Shown here in pieces: positions 16,824-25,616 of a stretch of 64,000 bases of DNA. A model generated the notes under the pieces. It was not told the origin of the DNA, searched no databases, and saw only the letters and a program-made list of their open reading frames with translations. This DNA comes from Anaerolineae bacterium (GTDB lineage: Bacteria > Chloroflexota > Anaerolineae > 4572-78 > J111): assembly GCA_023151115.1 (NCBI GenBank), contig JAKLJP010000017.1, positions 101,770 through 165,769 of the forward strand, written 5' to 3'. Each line of letters opens with the position of its first letter. Within the stretch, counting starts at the first letter, position 1. Made by a program: the position numbers and the translations under genes.

Positions 16824-18565
16824 ATTACGGCTTTGTCATCAATAATAAAACCTGTATCGGTTGCCACGCTTGCAGCACCGCCTGCAAATCTGAAAATGAA
16901 GTGCCGCTGGGCGTCTACCGCACCTGGGTCAAATATGTCGAGAAGGGCGAATATCCCCACAGCAAACGCTATTTTCAGGTAACGCGCTGCAATCACTGCG
17001 CCAATCCGCCCTGCGTCCGCATCTGCCCGGTTACGGCCATGTACCAGCGCCACGACGGGATTGTGGAATTTGACCCCGATGTGTGTATCGGCTGCAAAGC
17101 CTGTATGCAGGCCTGCCCTTACGACGCTATTTACCTTGACCCCGAAACTCACACCGCCGCCAAATGTCACTTCTGCTCCCACCGCACCGACATCGGCCTG
17201 CAACCGGCTTGCGTCGTCGTCTGTCCCACCCAATCCATCATCGCCGGCGACCTGGACGACCCTAACAGCCGCATTCGCCGCTTGTTGGCCCACGAAAAAG
17301 TCAGTGCGCGCAAACCGGAGCAAGGCACTGCCCCCAAGCTGTTTTACATTGACGGCGACGACGTTGGCCTGACCCCCACCGCTGCCCAGGCCAGCTTCAT
17401 GTGGTCCGACCTTGTTTCCGAACAAAGTGTGGCCGCTTACACCAACGGACATGGCAATGGACGCTATGAGATCATCCCCTTGACGGCCGTTCAAAGCAAT
17501 AATCAATTGCTGACCGCTGTCCGTAAAAATAACCCGTCTCACGCCTCACGTCTCACGCCTCACGCTGCCTCCGGCGTTGCCATTCGTTCTCCCCAACCCC
17601 AAGGCATTGGCAATCATGGCCCGATTCACCTGGGGACAAGTCGCATGGCCGAGCATTTGATGCAGACTACTTACAACGCCCAGCACAAAATCCCCTGGCA
17701 CTGGCCGGTGCCGGCTTATCTGGTCACAAAGGGGATTGGCAGCGGCCTGTTTGCCCTTTTAGCCATTTTCTTTGGGCTAAATCTGGTTGATTTCAACCCG
17801 GTGCTGGCCCTGGCCGGTAATTTCACCAGCCTGCTGTTCATCGGCCTGACCACGTTACTATTGGTGCTGGACCTGGACCAGCCGCTGAAGTTCCATACCA
17901 TCCTGACCCGTCCGCAGTGGCAATCATGGCTCACGCGGGGCGCTTTTATTCTGATTGGCTTTACCCTGGTGGCCGGCTTGTGGTTACTGCTGGAAGGGGC
18001 GGCGTTCATGGGGCTAATAGACTCGACCGTTGCGGCAACAATCCGCCCGCCGATCCTGGTCATCGGCTTTGTCCTGGCCATCGCCGCCGCCGTTTACACC
18101 GCTTTCCTATTCGGTCAGGCCGAAGGACGAGATTTGTGGCAGAGTACCTTGCTGCCGGCGCACCTGGTCATTCAGGCCCTCATGGTCGGCTCGGCCACGC
18201 TGCTGGCCCTGGGACTCTTTATAACCCTGGCCCCGGCGATGACGGCAGCCTTAACCTGGATTTTTGGCGTCTCCCTGGCCGTTGATCTTTTTGTGATCCT
18301 GCTGGGTGAATTTGGCATGCCCCACGCTTCCGAAGTCGCCGCCCGCGCCGCCCATGCGATCAGCCACGGCAAGTATCGTCGCTATTTCTGGGGCGGCTCG
18401 ATTGGGCTGGGGCATATTATCCCGCTCATCTTGTTGTTGACAGCCGGGTTTGGAGGTCCGCTTGCGCCTGACTTATTAGCCGTTGCCGCCCTGACCACTA
18501 TTGCCGGCCTGTATCTATTTGAATACGCCTTTGTGATGGCCCCGCAGGAGATACCAAATTCGTAG
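16820..18565 (+). CDS. Fusion of 4x[4Fe-4S] ferredoxin (PsrB/SoeB-like) and NrfD-type membrane anchor
   Basis: A 581-residue electron-transfer subunit. Residues 1-185 form a DmsB/PsrB/SoeB-type ferredoxin with four Cys clusters: CIGCHACSTAC, CNHCANPPCVRICP, CIGCKACMQACP and CHFC ... ACVVVCP. From about residue 285 it is a polytopic NrfD/PsrC-type quinone-interacting subunit (WHWPVPAYLVTKGIGSG, then about eight helices). These parts are normally separate genes. The linker (about 239-252, SHASRLTPHAAS) is encoded by a CTCACGCCTCACG repeat. Together with the molybdoenzyme at 19466 it would make a CISM (complex iron-sulfur molybdoenzyme) family complex. Start by coupling to the 32-residue frame. 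Confidence 0.92.
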   Translation: MNYGFVINNKTCIGCHACSTACKSENEVPLGVYRTWVKYVEKGEYPHSKRYFQVTRCNHCANPPCVRICPVTAMYQRHDGIVEFDPDVCIGCKACMQACPYDAIYLDPETHTAAKCHFCSHRTDIGLQPACVVVCPTQSIIAGDLDDPNSRIRRLLAHEKVSARKPEQGTAPKLFYIDGDDVGLTPTAAQASFMWSDLVSEQSVAAYTNGHGNGRYEIIPLTAVQSNNQLLTAVRKNNPSHASRLTPHAASGVAIRSPQPQGIGNHGPIHLGTSRMAEHLMQTTYNAQHKIPWHWPVPAYLVTKGIGSGLFALLAIFFGLNLVDFNPVLALAGNFTSLLFIGLTTLLLVLDLDQPLKFHTILTRPQWQSWLTRGAFILIGFTLVAGLWLLLEGAAFMGLIDSTVAATIRPPILVIGFVLAIAAAVYTAFLFGQAEGRDLWQSTLLPAHLVIQALMVGSATLLALGLFITLAPAMTAALTWIFGVSLAVDLFVILLGEFGMPHASEVAARAAHAISHGKYRRYFWGGSIGLGHIIPLILLLTAGFGGPLAPDLLAVAALTTIAGLYLFEYAFVMAPQEIPNS

Positions 18566-18570
18566 ATGAA

Positions 18571-18990
18571 TTAAAGGGAATAACGTTTGGTCGCTACCAA
18601 TATCTGCCGTTGAATTACCCGCTTCGGGTCATTCAGACGCAGTAAAACTACGGTTGCTCGACCGGTGGGGGTCAACCCCGTAATCCGGGCATTGTCCTGA
18701 AGCATAAAATGTTCAGCCCATGCCTGAACACGAGGATTGAAAAGAGGGGTGATCTCGCCAGAGATAGGGTCTATGGCAGCTATATCTGATCCTTTATAAC
18801 GATTACATTCAAGACAAGCCAGGGCAAGATTGTGACTGACTGTTTGCCCCTGATGTTTTAGGGGCATGATATGGTCTACTTGGTGTGAAAACGAGGTATC
18901 ATCTTGGTGAATTAGACAATACTCGCACCTTTCCCTGGCTCGCTTCGTGACCAAACGGCGTAAGTTGGCGGAAATATCAATACGGGCCAC
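18571..18990 (-). CDS. Small HNH endonuclease
   Basis: A 139-residue HNH-family protein: zinc knuckle CEYC, then [13 protein letters not shown], then [16 protein letters not shown], the canonical His-Asn-His/zinc arrangement. It is preceded by three bases after the stop of a 129-residue partner gene in the same orientation. The pair lies opposite in strand to the molybdoenzyme operon it interrupts, and converges on the ferredoxin-NrfD gene (6 bp apart). Two-gene cassettes of this kind are scattered in cyanobacterial and Chloroflexota genomes and may be selfish or toxin-antitoxin-like. That role is inference. Confidence 0.88.
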   Translation of the reverse strand: MARIDISANLRRLVTKRARERCEYCLIHQDDTSFSHQVDHIMPLKHQGQTVSHNLALACLECNRYKGSDIAAIDPISGEITPLFNPRVQAWAEHFMLQDNARITGLTPTGRATVVLLRLNDPKRVIQRQILVATKRYSL

Positions 18991-18993
18991 AGG

Positions 18994-19383
18994 TTAAACA
19001 CCAGGAGACAGGGCAGAGCGAGCATGGGCCTTGAGTAAAATGAGCAAGTGATTGATTTGCTGGAAAGTGTCAAGTTCAGCAGCTTCATCATCGGTCAAGT
19101 TGTTCTCTCGATTCTTATCCAACAACTCCTCAAGTCGTGCTTGTGTGGCCGGGGAGACCTTGAATGTGATAATCTGCGCCGGTGTTGGCCGACTCAGAAG
19201 AAAATCAATGACATCTTTCATCGCCGGATGAACTATTTCTGACTTAGCCAGGGTGGTTAACGGCATTTCAGCCGGAAAGAGGTCTACTGCTATAGATAAA
19301 AGTTCAGGCAACTGCTCTTGCCGCAAGGCCAAGCGCACAGCCAGATCATCAGGCACTTCTAAAGTTATTGTAGTCACAGACAA
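18994..19383 (-). CDS. Partner protein of HNH cassette (possible antitoxin)
   Basis: A 129-residue soluble, acidic protein with no recognised domain. It begins MSVTTITLEVPDDLAVRLAL, a beta strand then helix typical of small regulatory or antitoxin proteins, and has a helical C-terminal half (PATQARLEELLDKNREN). It is cotranscribed with the HNH gene. TAGAAT and AAAGGA upstream on the minus strand could serve as -10 and ribosome site. Antitoxin function is only suggested by gene order. Confidence 0.65.
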   Translation of the reverse strand: MSVTTITLEVPDDLAVRLALRQEQLPELLSIAVDLFPAEMPLTTLAKSEIVHPAMKDVIDFLLSRPTPAQIITFKVSPATQARLEELLDKNRENNLTDDEAAELDTFQQINHLLILLKAHARSALSPGV

Positions 19384-19465
19384 CCATCCTTTTTATTTTA
19401 CGTTTATTCTAGCATAAGCGGACACAGAAAAAAACTATTGAGTTGTGTTTAATCGGGAGACAGTT

Positions 19466-22400
19466 ATGAAAGAGAAACTCACCCGTTTTCTCAAAGCATT
19501 TGCTAAGTTGACCCAAACCCAGCAACCTGCCTGGGCTACTCCATCTGGTCCAATGAAGGGGGATGCTCCACCCATTGAGCCAATTGACTTGACCGCAGTC
19601 ACCTCCTCCAATCCTCCAACCTCCAACCCTTCGACTTCGCTCAGGACAGGCCTTCCAACCCTCCAACCTTCCAACCCTCTAACCCCCAACCCTCTAACCT
19701 TCCAACCCTCCAATCTCCAACCCTTCGACTTCGCTCAGGACAAGCCCTCCAACCTTCCAACCTTCCAACCTTCCGACCTCCAACCCTCCCCCGACCTGAC
19801 CAACTACCCCCCTCCGGAAAAGTGGGATAACTGGGTCGAGTACGACTCCAAAGCCTGGCCGCAGAAAAAGAGCCGTAATTACATGCTGGTCCCGACGATT
19901 TGCTTCAACTGCGAGAGCGCCTGCGGCTTGCTGGGCTACGTGGACAAAGAAACCCTCGAAATCCAGAAGTTTGAAGGCAACCCGCTCCACCCCGGCAGCC
20001 GGGGGCGCAACTGCGCCAAAGGCCCGGCCACCCACAACCAGATTTACGACCCGGAACGCATCCTTTTCCCGCTCAAGCGAGTGGGCCAGCGCGGCGAGGG
20101 CAAATGGCAGCGCGTCACCTGGGACGAGGTGGTGGACGACCTGGCCGCTCGCCTCCGCAAAGCCTTTCTGGAAGAGCGCCACAACGAAATCATGTACCAC
20201 GTCGGCCGGCCCGGCCACGATGGGCTGATGGAATGGGTCCTCTTTGCCTGGGGCGTAGACAGCCACAACAGCCACACCAATGTCTGTTCGTCGGGCGGGC
20301 GGGCCGGCTACGCTTTCTGGATGGGCCTCGACCGCCCTTCGCCCGACCACGCCAACGCCCGCGTGATTTTACTGCTCAGTTCCCACCTGGAAACGGGTCA
20401 TTACTTCAACCCCCACGCCCAGCGGATTATGGAAGGCAAGCAGGCCGGGGCCAAGTTGATTGTCATTGACACCCGCCTCTCAAACACCGCCAGCCACGCC
20501 GATTACTGGCTGTCGCCCTGGCCCGGCACGGAGGCGGTCATTTTCCTGGCGATTGCCAATTACCTGATCCAGACCGGCCAATACAACCGTGATTTTGTCC
20601 AAACCTGGGTCAACTGGGCCGAATACATGCGCTATGAATGGCCGGACGCGCCCTGCACCTTTGAAATCTTTGAAGCCAAGCTCAAGGAAATCTATGCCGG
20701 CTACACCTTTGACTATGCCGCCGCCGAAAGCGGCGTCGAGGCCGGCCTGATTCGCCAAATAGCCGAGGAAGTGGCCCGCTGTGAGGGCAAGCTGGCCTCG
20801 CATACCTGGCGCAGCGCCACCGCCGGCCATCTGGGCGGCTGGCAAATCGCCCGCGCTCTGTGGTTTCTCAACGTGCTGACCGGCTCCGTCGGCGTCAGCG
20901 GCGGCGTTTCGGCCAGCGCCTGGGACAAATGGACGCCGCGGCCGCACAAACTGGCCCCCCATCCCAAACGCTGGAACGAACTGACCTGGCCGCAGGAGTA
21001 TCCGCTCAGCTTTTTCGAGATGAGCATCCTGCTCCCCCACTTTTTAAAAGAAGGCCGGGGCAAGCTCGACACCTACTTCACCCGCGTCTACAACCCGGTC
21101 TGGACCAACCCCGACGGCATGTCGTGGCTGGAAGTGCTGACTGACGAGTCGAAAGTGGGGCTGCACGTCTGCCTGACCCCCACCTGGAGCGAAACGGCCT
21201 GGTTCGCCGATTACGTCCTGCCGATGGGCCACGCCGCCGAACGTTACGACACCATGAGCCAGGAAACGCACGCCGGGGCCTGGCTGGCCTTCCGCCAGCC
21301 GGTACGCCGGGCGGCCCTGGAACGCCTGGGCCAGCCGGTTGAGCAGAGTTATGAGGCCAACCCCGGCGAGGTGTGGGAGGAAACAGAGTTCTGGATTGAG
21401 CTGTCGTGGCGGATTGACCCCGACGGCAGCCTGGGTATCCGCCAATATTTCGAGTCGCCCTACCGGCCCGGCCAAAAAATCACAGCCCCGGAATATTATC
21501 GCTGGCTGTTTGAAAACAGCGTGCCCGGCCTGCCCGAAGCCGCCGCCAAAGAAGGCTTGACCCCCTACGAGTACATGAGCAAGTACGGCGCGTTTGAGCT
21601 TCGGCGCGGGGCGGAGCAGCCCTACGCCCAGCCGGTGGCGGCTGATTTGCTGGAAAACGCCAGCACCGACGCGGCCAGCGGCATTGTCTACACCCAGGTC
21701 CCGGCTAAACCTGCGGCCAACATCACCCCTGCGCCCGCTTTTCCCGGCGATGAACGCGGCCGGCCCATCGGTCTACAGATCAACGGGCAGGTGGTGCGCG
21801 GCTTCGACACGCCCTCTCGCCGCCTGGAGTTTTATTCAACCACGCTGCGCGATTGGGGCTGGCCAGAGCATGCCATCCCCGGCTATATCAAAAGCCACGT
21901 CCATCCCGATAAGCTCGACCCCGCCGCCGGTGAGTTTGTCTTGTTGCCCACCTTCCGCCTGCCGACGATGATTCATACCCGCTCCGGCAACAGCAAGTGG
22001 TTGAACGAAATCAGTCACAAAAACCCGCTGTGGCTCCACCCCAGCGACGCTGCCCGCTTGGGCGTCACTGACGGCGACCTGGTTCGGGTGACGACCGACA
22101 TCGGTTATTTTGTCATCAAATGCTGGCTGACCGAAGGGATTCGCCCCGGCGTGGCCGCCTGTTCGCATCACATGGGGCGCTGGCGGCTGCAAGAAATGGG
22201 CATGGAACGCTGGTCGTCGGCCCTGGTGGATTTGCAGTCAGACGGCGAGGGCCGCTGGCGGATGCGCCAGATCAGCGGGGCGCAGCCCTTTGAGAGCAGC
22301 GACCCCGACTCGCAGCGCGTCTGGTGGAAGGATGTCGGCGTACACCAAAACCTGACCTTCCCGGTTCACCCCGACCCCATCAGCGGTATGCACTGCTGGC

Positions 22401-22693
22401 ATCAGAAGGTCAAGCTGGAGAAGGCGCAGGCCGGGGACAGCTACGGCGACATTTTTGTGGACACCCAAAAATCCCATGCCATCTACCGGGAGTGGCTTAA
22501 GCTGACCCGCCCCGCCGCTCAGGTCTCGCCCGACGGCGCCCGCCGGCCCTATTGGTTGCTGCGCCCCTTCCGCCCGCAGCGCGAGGCCTACCGGCTGCCG
22601 CAGGACCGGCCTGAAACCGGTTTAGCCGCCAACGGCAAGATTTCCGAAATGGACGCGCCGCTGTCTAGCGTTGCGCTCAATGAAAAACGCTAA
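19466..22693 (+). CDS. Molybdopterin oxidoreductase catalytic subunit (PsrA/SoeA-like)
   Basis: A 1075-residue CISM catalytic subunit. A [4Fe-4S] motif (Cys146, 149, 153: CFNCESACG; and about Cys183: GRNCAKG) precedes the bis-MGD domains. SHTNVCSSGGRAGY (near 273) probably supplies the Mo-ligand Cys, and the C-terminal MoCo_BD fold is visible (GDLVRVTTDIGYF). There is no Tat signal (no twin Arg), so it is predicted to be cytoplasmic, as in SoeABC sulfite oxidation rather than exported PsrA. Residues about 48-110 are a proline/serine-rich stretch encoded by pyrimidine-rich repeats not expected in the family. The ATG at 19466 follows GGGAGA; a GTG at 19445 is weaker. It is separated from its ferredoxin/anchor gene by the HNH cassette. 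Confidence 0.9.
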   Translation: MKEKLTRFLKAFAKLTQTQQPAWATPSGPMKGDAPPIEPIDLTAVTSSNPPTSNPSTSLRTGLPTLQPSNPLTPNPLTFQPSNLQPFDFAQDKPSNLPTFQPSDLQPSPDLTNYPPPEKWDNWVEYDSKAWPQKKSRNYMLVPTICFNCESACGLLGYVDKETLEIQKFEGNPLHPGSRGRNCAKGPATHNQIYDPERILFPLKRVGQRGEGKWQRVTWDEVVDDLAARLRKAFLEERHNEIMYHVGRPGHDGLMEWVLFAWGVDSHNSHTNVCSSGGRAGYAFWMGLDRPSPDHANARVILLLSSHLETGHYFNPHAQRIMEGKQAGAKLIVIDTRLSNTASHADYWLSPWPGTEAVIFLAIANYLIQTGQYNRDFVQTWVNWAEYMRYEWPDAPCTFEIFEAKLKEIYAGYTFDYAAAESGVEAGLIRQIAEEVARCEGKLASHTWRSATAGHLGGWQIARALWFLNVLTGSVGVSGGVSASAWDKWTPRPHKLAPHPKRWNELTWPQEYPLSFFEMSILLPHFLKEGRGKLDTYFTRVYNPVWTNPDGMSWLEVLTDESKVGLHVCLTPTWSETAWFADYVLPMGHAAERYDTMSQETHAGAWLAFRQPVRRAALERLGQPVEQSYEANPGEVWEETEFWIELSWRIDPDGSLGIRQYFESPYRPGQKITAPEYYRWLFENSVPGLPEAAAKEGLTPYEYMSKYGAFELRRGAEQPYAQPVAADLLENASTDAASGIVYTQVPAKPAANITPAPAFPGDERGRPIGLQINGQVVRGFDTPSRRLEFYSTTLRDWGWPEHAIPGYIKSHVHPDKLDPAAGEFVLLPTFRLPTMIHTRSGNSKWLNEISHKNPLWLHPSDAARLGVTDGDLVRVTTDIGYFVIKCWLTEGIRPGVAACSHHMGRWRLQEMGMERWSSALVDLQSDGEGRWRMRQISGAQPFESSDPDSQRVWWKDVGVHQNLTFPVHPDPISGMHCWHQKVKLEKAQAGDSYGDIFVDTQKSHAIYREWLKLTRPAAQVSPDGARRPYWLLRPFRPQREAYRLPQDRPETGLAANGKISEMDAPLSSVALNEKR
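19605..19795. repeat. Pyrimidine-rich degenerate repeats inside the molybdoenzyme N-terminus
   Basis: CCAACCTTCCAACC units are interleaved with two copies of CCCTTCGACTTCGCTCAGGA (19627 and 19731). The tract is in frame and encodes a Pro/Ser/Leu/Gln-rich segment. The CTTCGACTTCGCTCAGGA unit resembles the REP-like elements found between genes. Confidence 0.9.
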
Positions 22694-22732
22694 TTCCGAA
22701 CTCAGGTTAGCCAAAATCTCTAACTAACCTGT

Positions 22733-22771
22733 CCTCCGCACCCTTTTAAGCCTTCCCGCTTAAGGCGGAGG
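22733..22771 (+). promoter_or_regulatory. Hairpin sequestering the ribosome site of the SulP-rhodanese gene
   Basis: CCTCCGC (22733-22739) pairs with GCGGAGG (22765-22771), which contains the Shine-Dalgarno of the gene starting at 22777. An inner stem TTAAGC/GCTTAA (22746-22751 / 22758-22763) extends it. A second small hairpin AGGTTAG/CTAACCT lies just upstream (22704-22730). Confidence 0.55.
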
Positions 22772-22776
22772 TTTGC

Positions 22777-24936
22777 ATGGCAGTAGTGAGCAAAAGGATT
22801 AATCAAAACCCGGCCCAACAGTGGGCGGCGGATACCTTGACCTTCTTCCTCCGCCCCCTTGAGATCTTCCGCACTTATCGGCGACAAGATTTCCGGCTCG
22901 ACCTCCTGGCCGCGCTGACAATGGCCGTGGTCACGCTGCCCCAGGCTATTGCCTTTGCCCTGCTGTCTGACCTGCCGCCCCAAACCGGCCTGTATACGGC
23001 GATTGTGGCTTCTATCGTCGGGGCGTTGTGGGGCTCGTCCATTCATCTGAACACCGGCCCGACCAATACCACCTCGTTGCTGGTGTTGTCCACCCTGCTC
23101 ACCGTCGCTCAACCTGGAACCCCCGACTATCTGGTTGCCGCGGCCATGATGGCGGTGATTGTCGGCAGCATCCGGCTGTTGATGGGGCTGGCCCGGCTGG
23201 GCGTGCTGGTCAATTTTGTCTCCGACTCGGTCATCATCGGCTTGACCGCCGGGGCCGGCCTGCTGATTTTTGCCAACCAGCTTAAACATCTCCTGCGCCT
23301 TGATCTCCCCAACTCTCCCTACTTTTTTGTAACTCTATGGCAGAATGTGGAGCATCTTCAGCACACCCACGGGTTGAGCCTGATTTTGGGGCTAAGCGCA
23401 ATTGGCCTGATCCTGGCCGTGCGCCGCCTCAACCCTACCTTGCCCGGCTCACTCATGGCGATAATTGCGGCCACTTTGCTGGTGGCTCTGTTTAAACTGG
23501 ATCGGCAAGGCCTTGTCATTTTGGGCGAACTGCCGCATGGCCTGCCGCCGCTGCTGCCTTTACCGCTGGCCGATATTGGACTCATCCAAAAGCTGCTGGT
23601 CGGCTCGACTGCCGTAGCTGTAATCGGCCTGGTCGAGGCGACCTCCATTGCCCGCGCCATCGCCATCAAAAGCGGCCAGAGTTTGGACAGCAACCAGGAA
23701 TTTGTCGGGCAGGGCCTGGCCAACATCGCTTCGGGTTTATTCTCAGGCTATACCTGCGCCGGCTCATTTACCCGTTCCGGGGTCAATTTTGCCGCCGGAG
23801 CGCGGACGCCCCTGGCTAATGTTTTGGCCGGGTTGGTGGTGCTGTTGGCCCTGCTGGCTTTTGCTCCCTACGCCGCTTTCATTCCTCGCACGGTTTTGGC
23901 CGGGGTATTGATGGTTACGGCCTACGGTATGGTTGATCTTCAGGAGATGAAACGCATCTGGCAGGCTTCGCGGGGCGACAGCGCCATTATGATCGCCACC
24001 ATCCTGGCCACCCTTCTGCTCCCGCTAGAGTTTGCCGTGCTGGCCGGCATTATCGTTTCGATTATCCGTTTTTTGATGCGAACTTCCCAACCCCAGGTGC
24101 TGCCGGTGGTACCCGACGAAAATTTTCAACATTTTGTCCACAGCGAAGGGCGGCCGGTTTGCCCTCAGGTCGGTATCATCTCGGTGACGGGGCCGCTCTA
24201 CTTTGGCGCGACCCAGCACGTGGAAAAAGCGATCCGGGCTAATCTGGAGCAGCATCCCTCGCAGCAGTTTTTGTTATTGCGGCTGCACCTGGTAGACCAC
24301 TGCGATGTAAGCGGCATCCACATGTTGGAATCGGTGGTGCGGTTGTATCGCCAGCGCGGCGGCGATGTCTACCTGGCCGGGGTGCGCCGGCTGGTCAAAG
24401 AGCAGATGCAGTCCATCGGCTTTGACCGATTTTTGGGATTGAGCCATTTTTTGCAGCGGGATGAGGCCATTTCCCACTTGTTTCATAAAGTCCTCGAACC
24501 TTCAGTCTGCATTTACGAGTGCGAGCTGCGCATCTTTGCGGAGTGTCAGGCCTTGCCCAAATGGTCTTACGGCGCTCGCATCCCCGAAGCAGTGCCCCGA
24601 CCCGAATATCAGATCCAATCCTGGCTGCCCAGCGAACTCAAAACCCGGCTGAGCCCAAATGGGGGGGCAGCAAGCCTCTTGTTAATAGATGTGCGTGAGC
24701 CGCCGGAGTATCAGCGGGGGCACATTCCCCAGGCGCAACTGCTGCCCATGCGCCAGATCCCCAAGCAAGGCCAAACCTTGCCCACCGGCCCGCCGATTGT
24801 GTTGGTCTGCCGCAGCGGGCGGCGCAGCCGGATTGCCGCCGGTATCCTTAAGGACATGGGCTACCAGAAGGTTTACAACTTGCAAGGGGGTATGCTGGCC
24901 TGGGAAGCGGCGGGCTACCCTGTAGCTGTAGAGTAG
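22777..24936 (+). CDS. SulP permease fused to a C-terminal rhodanese
   Basis: A 719-residue fusion. Residues 1-430 are a SulP transporter (LDLLAALTMAVVTLPQAIAF), about 450-560 a STAS domain (GIISVTGPLYFGATQHVEKA), and about 610-719 a rhodanese with catalytic CRSGRRSR loop (PPIVLVCRSGRRSRIAAG) and DVREPPEYQRGHIPQAQ. Fusion of transporter and sulfurtransferase implies that the carried anion is sulfur-containing or that transport is gated by persulfide. It is the second SulP of the island, 83 bp after the molybdoenzyme gene, probably in the same transcript. Translation may be hairpin-controlled (see 22733-22771). Confidence 0.92.
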   Translation: MAVVSKRINQNPAQQWAADTLTFFLRPLEIFRTYRRQDFRLDLLAALTMAVVTLPQAIAFALLSDLPPQTGLYTAIVASIVGALWGSSIHLNTGPTNTTSLLVLSTLLTVAQPGTPDYLVAAAMMAVIVGSIRLLMGLARLGVLVNFVSDSVIIGLTAGAGLLIFANQLKHLLRLDLPNSPYFFVTLWQNVEHLQHTHGLSLILGLSAIGLILAVRRLNPTLPGSLMAIIAATLLVALFKLDRQGLVILGELPHGLPPLLPLPLADIGLIQKLLVGSTAVAVIGLVEATSIARAIAIKSGQSLDSNQEFVGQGLANIASGLFSGYTCAGSFTRSGVNFAAGARTPLANVLAGLVVLLALLAFAPYAAFIPRTVLAGVLMVTAYGMVDLQEMKRIWQASRGDSAIMIATILATLLLPLEFAVLAGIIVSIIRFLMRTSQPQVLPVVPDENFQHFVHSEGRPVCPQVGIISVTGPLYFGATQHVEKAIRANLEQHPSQQFLLLRLHLVDHCDVSGIHMLESVVRLYRQRGGDVYLAGVRRLVKEQMQSIGFDRFLGLSHFLQRDEAISHLFHKVLEPSVCIYECELRIFAECQALPKWSYGARIPEAVPRPEYQIQSWLPSELKTRLSPNGGAASLLLIDVREPPEYQRGHIPQAQLLPMRQIPKQGQTLPTGPPIVLVCRSGRRSRIAAGILKDMGYQKVYNLQGGMLAWEAAGYPVAVE

Positions 24937-24966
24937 AAGTGTCCACAAACCTGGGACACACGCTTG

Positions 24967-25021
24967 CCTTACTTAATCCTTACAGTTCTCTTGTACGCTC
25001 TTTACACAAGGCGATTATACT
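24967..25021 (+). promoter_or_regulatory. Promoter 2 with four 11-bp direct repeats
   Basis: CCTTACTTAAT (24967), CCTTACAGTTC (24978), TCTTGTACGCT (24989), CTTTACACAAG (25000), then GCGATTATACT with -10 TATACT at 25016-25021. Spacing to the -10 is identical to promoter 1. It drives the two YeeE/YedE genes. The leader then contains a GAGGCGAGGACGCGAGG / CGCCTCCTCGCCTC hairpin repeat (25033-25105). Confidence 0.8.
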
Positions 25022-25133
25022 CTGGTGGCGAATAAAAATGAGACGAGGGTGCGATGAGGCGAGGACGCGAGGAATCTTTCGCCTCCTCGCCTCACGCCTC
25101 CTCACGTCTTTAGTCACAAAGGAGGAAAAATCT

Positions 25134-25607
25134 ATGGATTGGATTTGGCAGCCCTGGCCCTGGTACGTCTCGGGGCCGCTGATTGGCTTGATGGTGCCGG
25201 CGCTGCTGCTGCTGGCCGGGAAGAGCTTTGGTATCTCGACCAGCTTTCAGCATTTGGGGGCGATGTGTTCGCCCAACAGCAAGCTGCCCTATTTTAAAAA
25301 TTACGATTGGCGTCGAAATACCTGGCGGCTTGTCTTGGTGGTTGGGGTGATCCTGGGCGCTTTTATTGCCACCCGCTTCCTGTCGGCTGAGCCGGTTTCT
25401 TTTCTGCCCGCCGACTATTACAGTGGGCGTGGGTTGCTGCTTCTGGCAGTAGGTGGTTTCCTGGTCGGCTTTGGGACGCGCTACGCCAGCGGCTGTACTT
25501 CGGGGCATACAATTATGGGGCTGTCGAGCCTGCACTGGCCCAGCCTGATTGCCTCGATTAGTTTCTTTATCGGGGGATTGTTTATGGTTCACGTGTTGGG
25601 ATTCTAG
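25134..25607 (+). CDS. YeeE/YedE-family half transporter, subunit 1
   Basis: A 157-residue membrane protein with four hydrophobic helices and the family motif GFGTRYASGCTSGHTIMGL, whose Cys is the type used by YeeE/TsuA to relay thiosulfate. Full-length YeeE proteins (about 350 residues) contain two such halves; here each half is a separate gene, as in PmpA/PmpB next to persulfide dioxygenases in BigR operons. The start at 25134 is fixed by GGAGG nine bases upstream and by direct-repeat promoter 2; the upstream frame is excluded. Confidence 0.9.
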   Translation: MDWIWQPWPWYVSGPLIGLMVPALLLLAGKSFGISTSFQHLGAMCSPNSKLPYFKNYDWRRNTWRLVLVVGVILGAFIATRFLSAEPVSFLPADYYSGRGLLLLAVGGFLVGFGTRYASGCTSGHTIMGLSSLHWPSLIASISFFIGGLFMVHVLGF

Positions 25608-25616
25608 GAGGAAGTT

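Noticed and set aside
16163..17542. 459-codon open frame antisense to the SulP and ferredoxin genes
   Set aside because: It is opposite to two clearly conserved genes, and no domain or ribosome site supports it; GC-rich genes often give such shadows.
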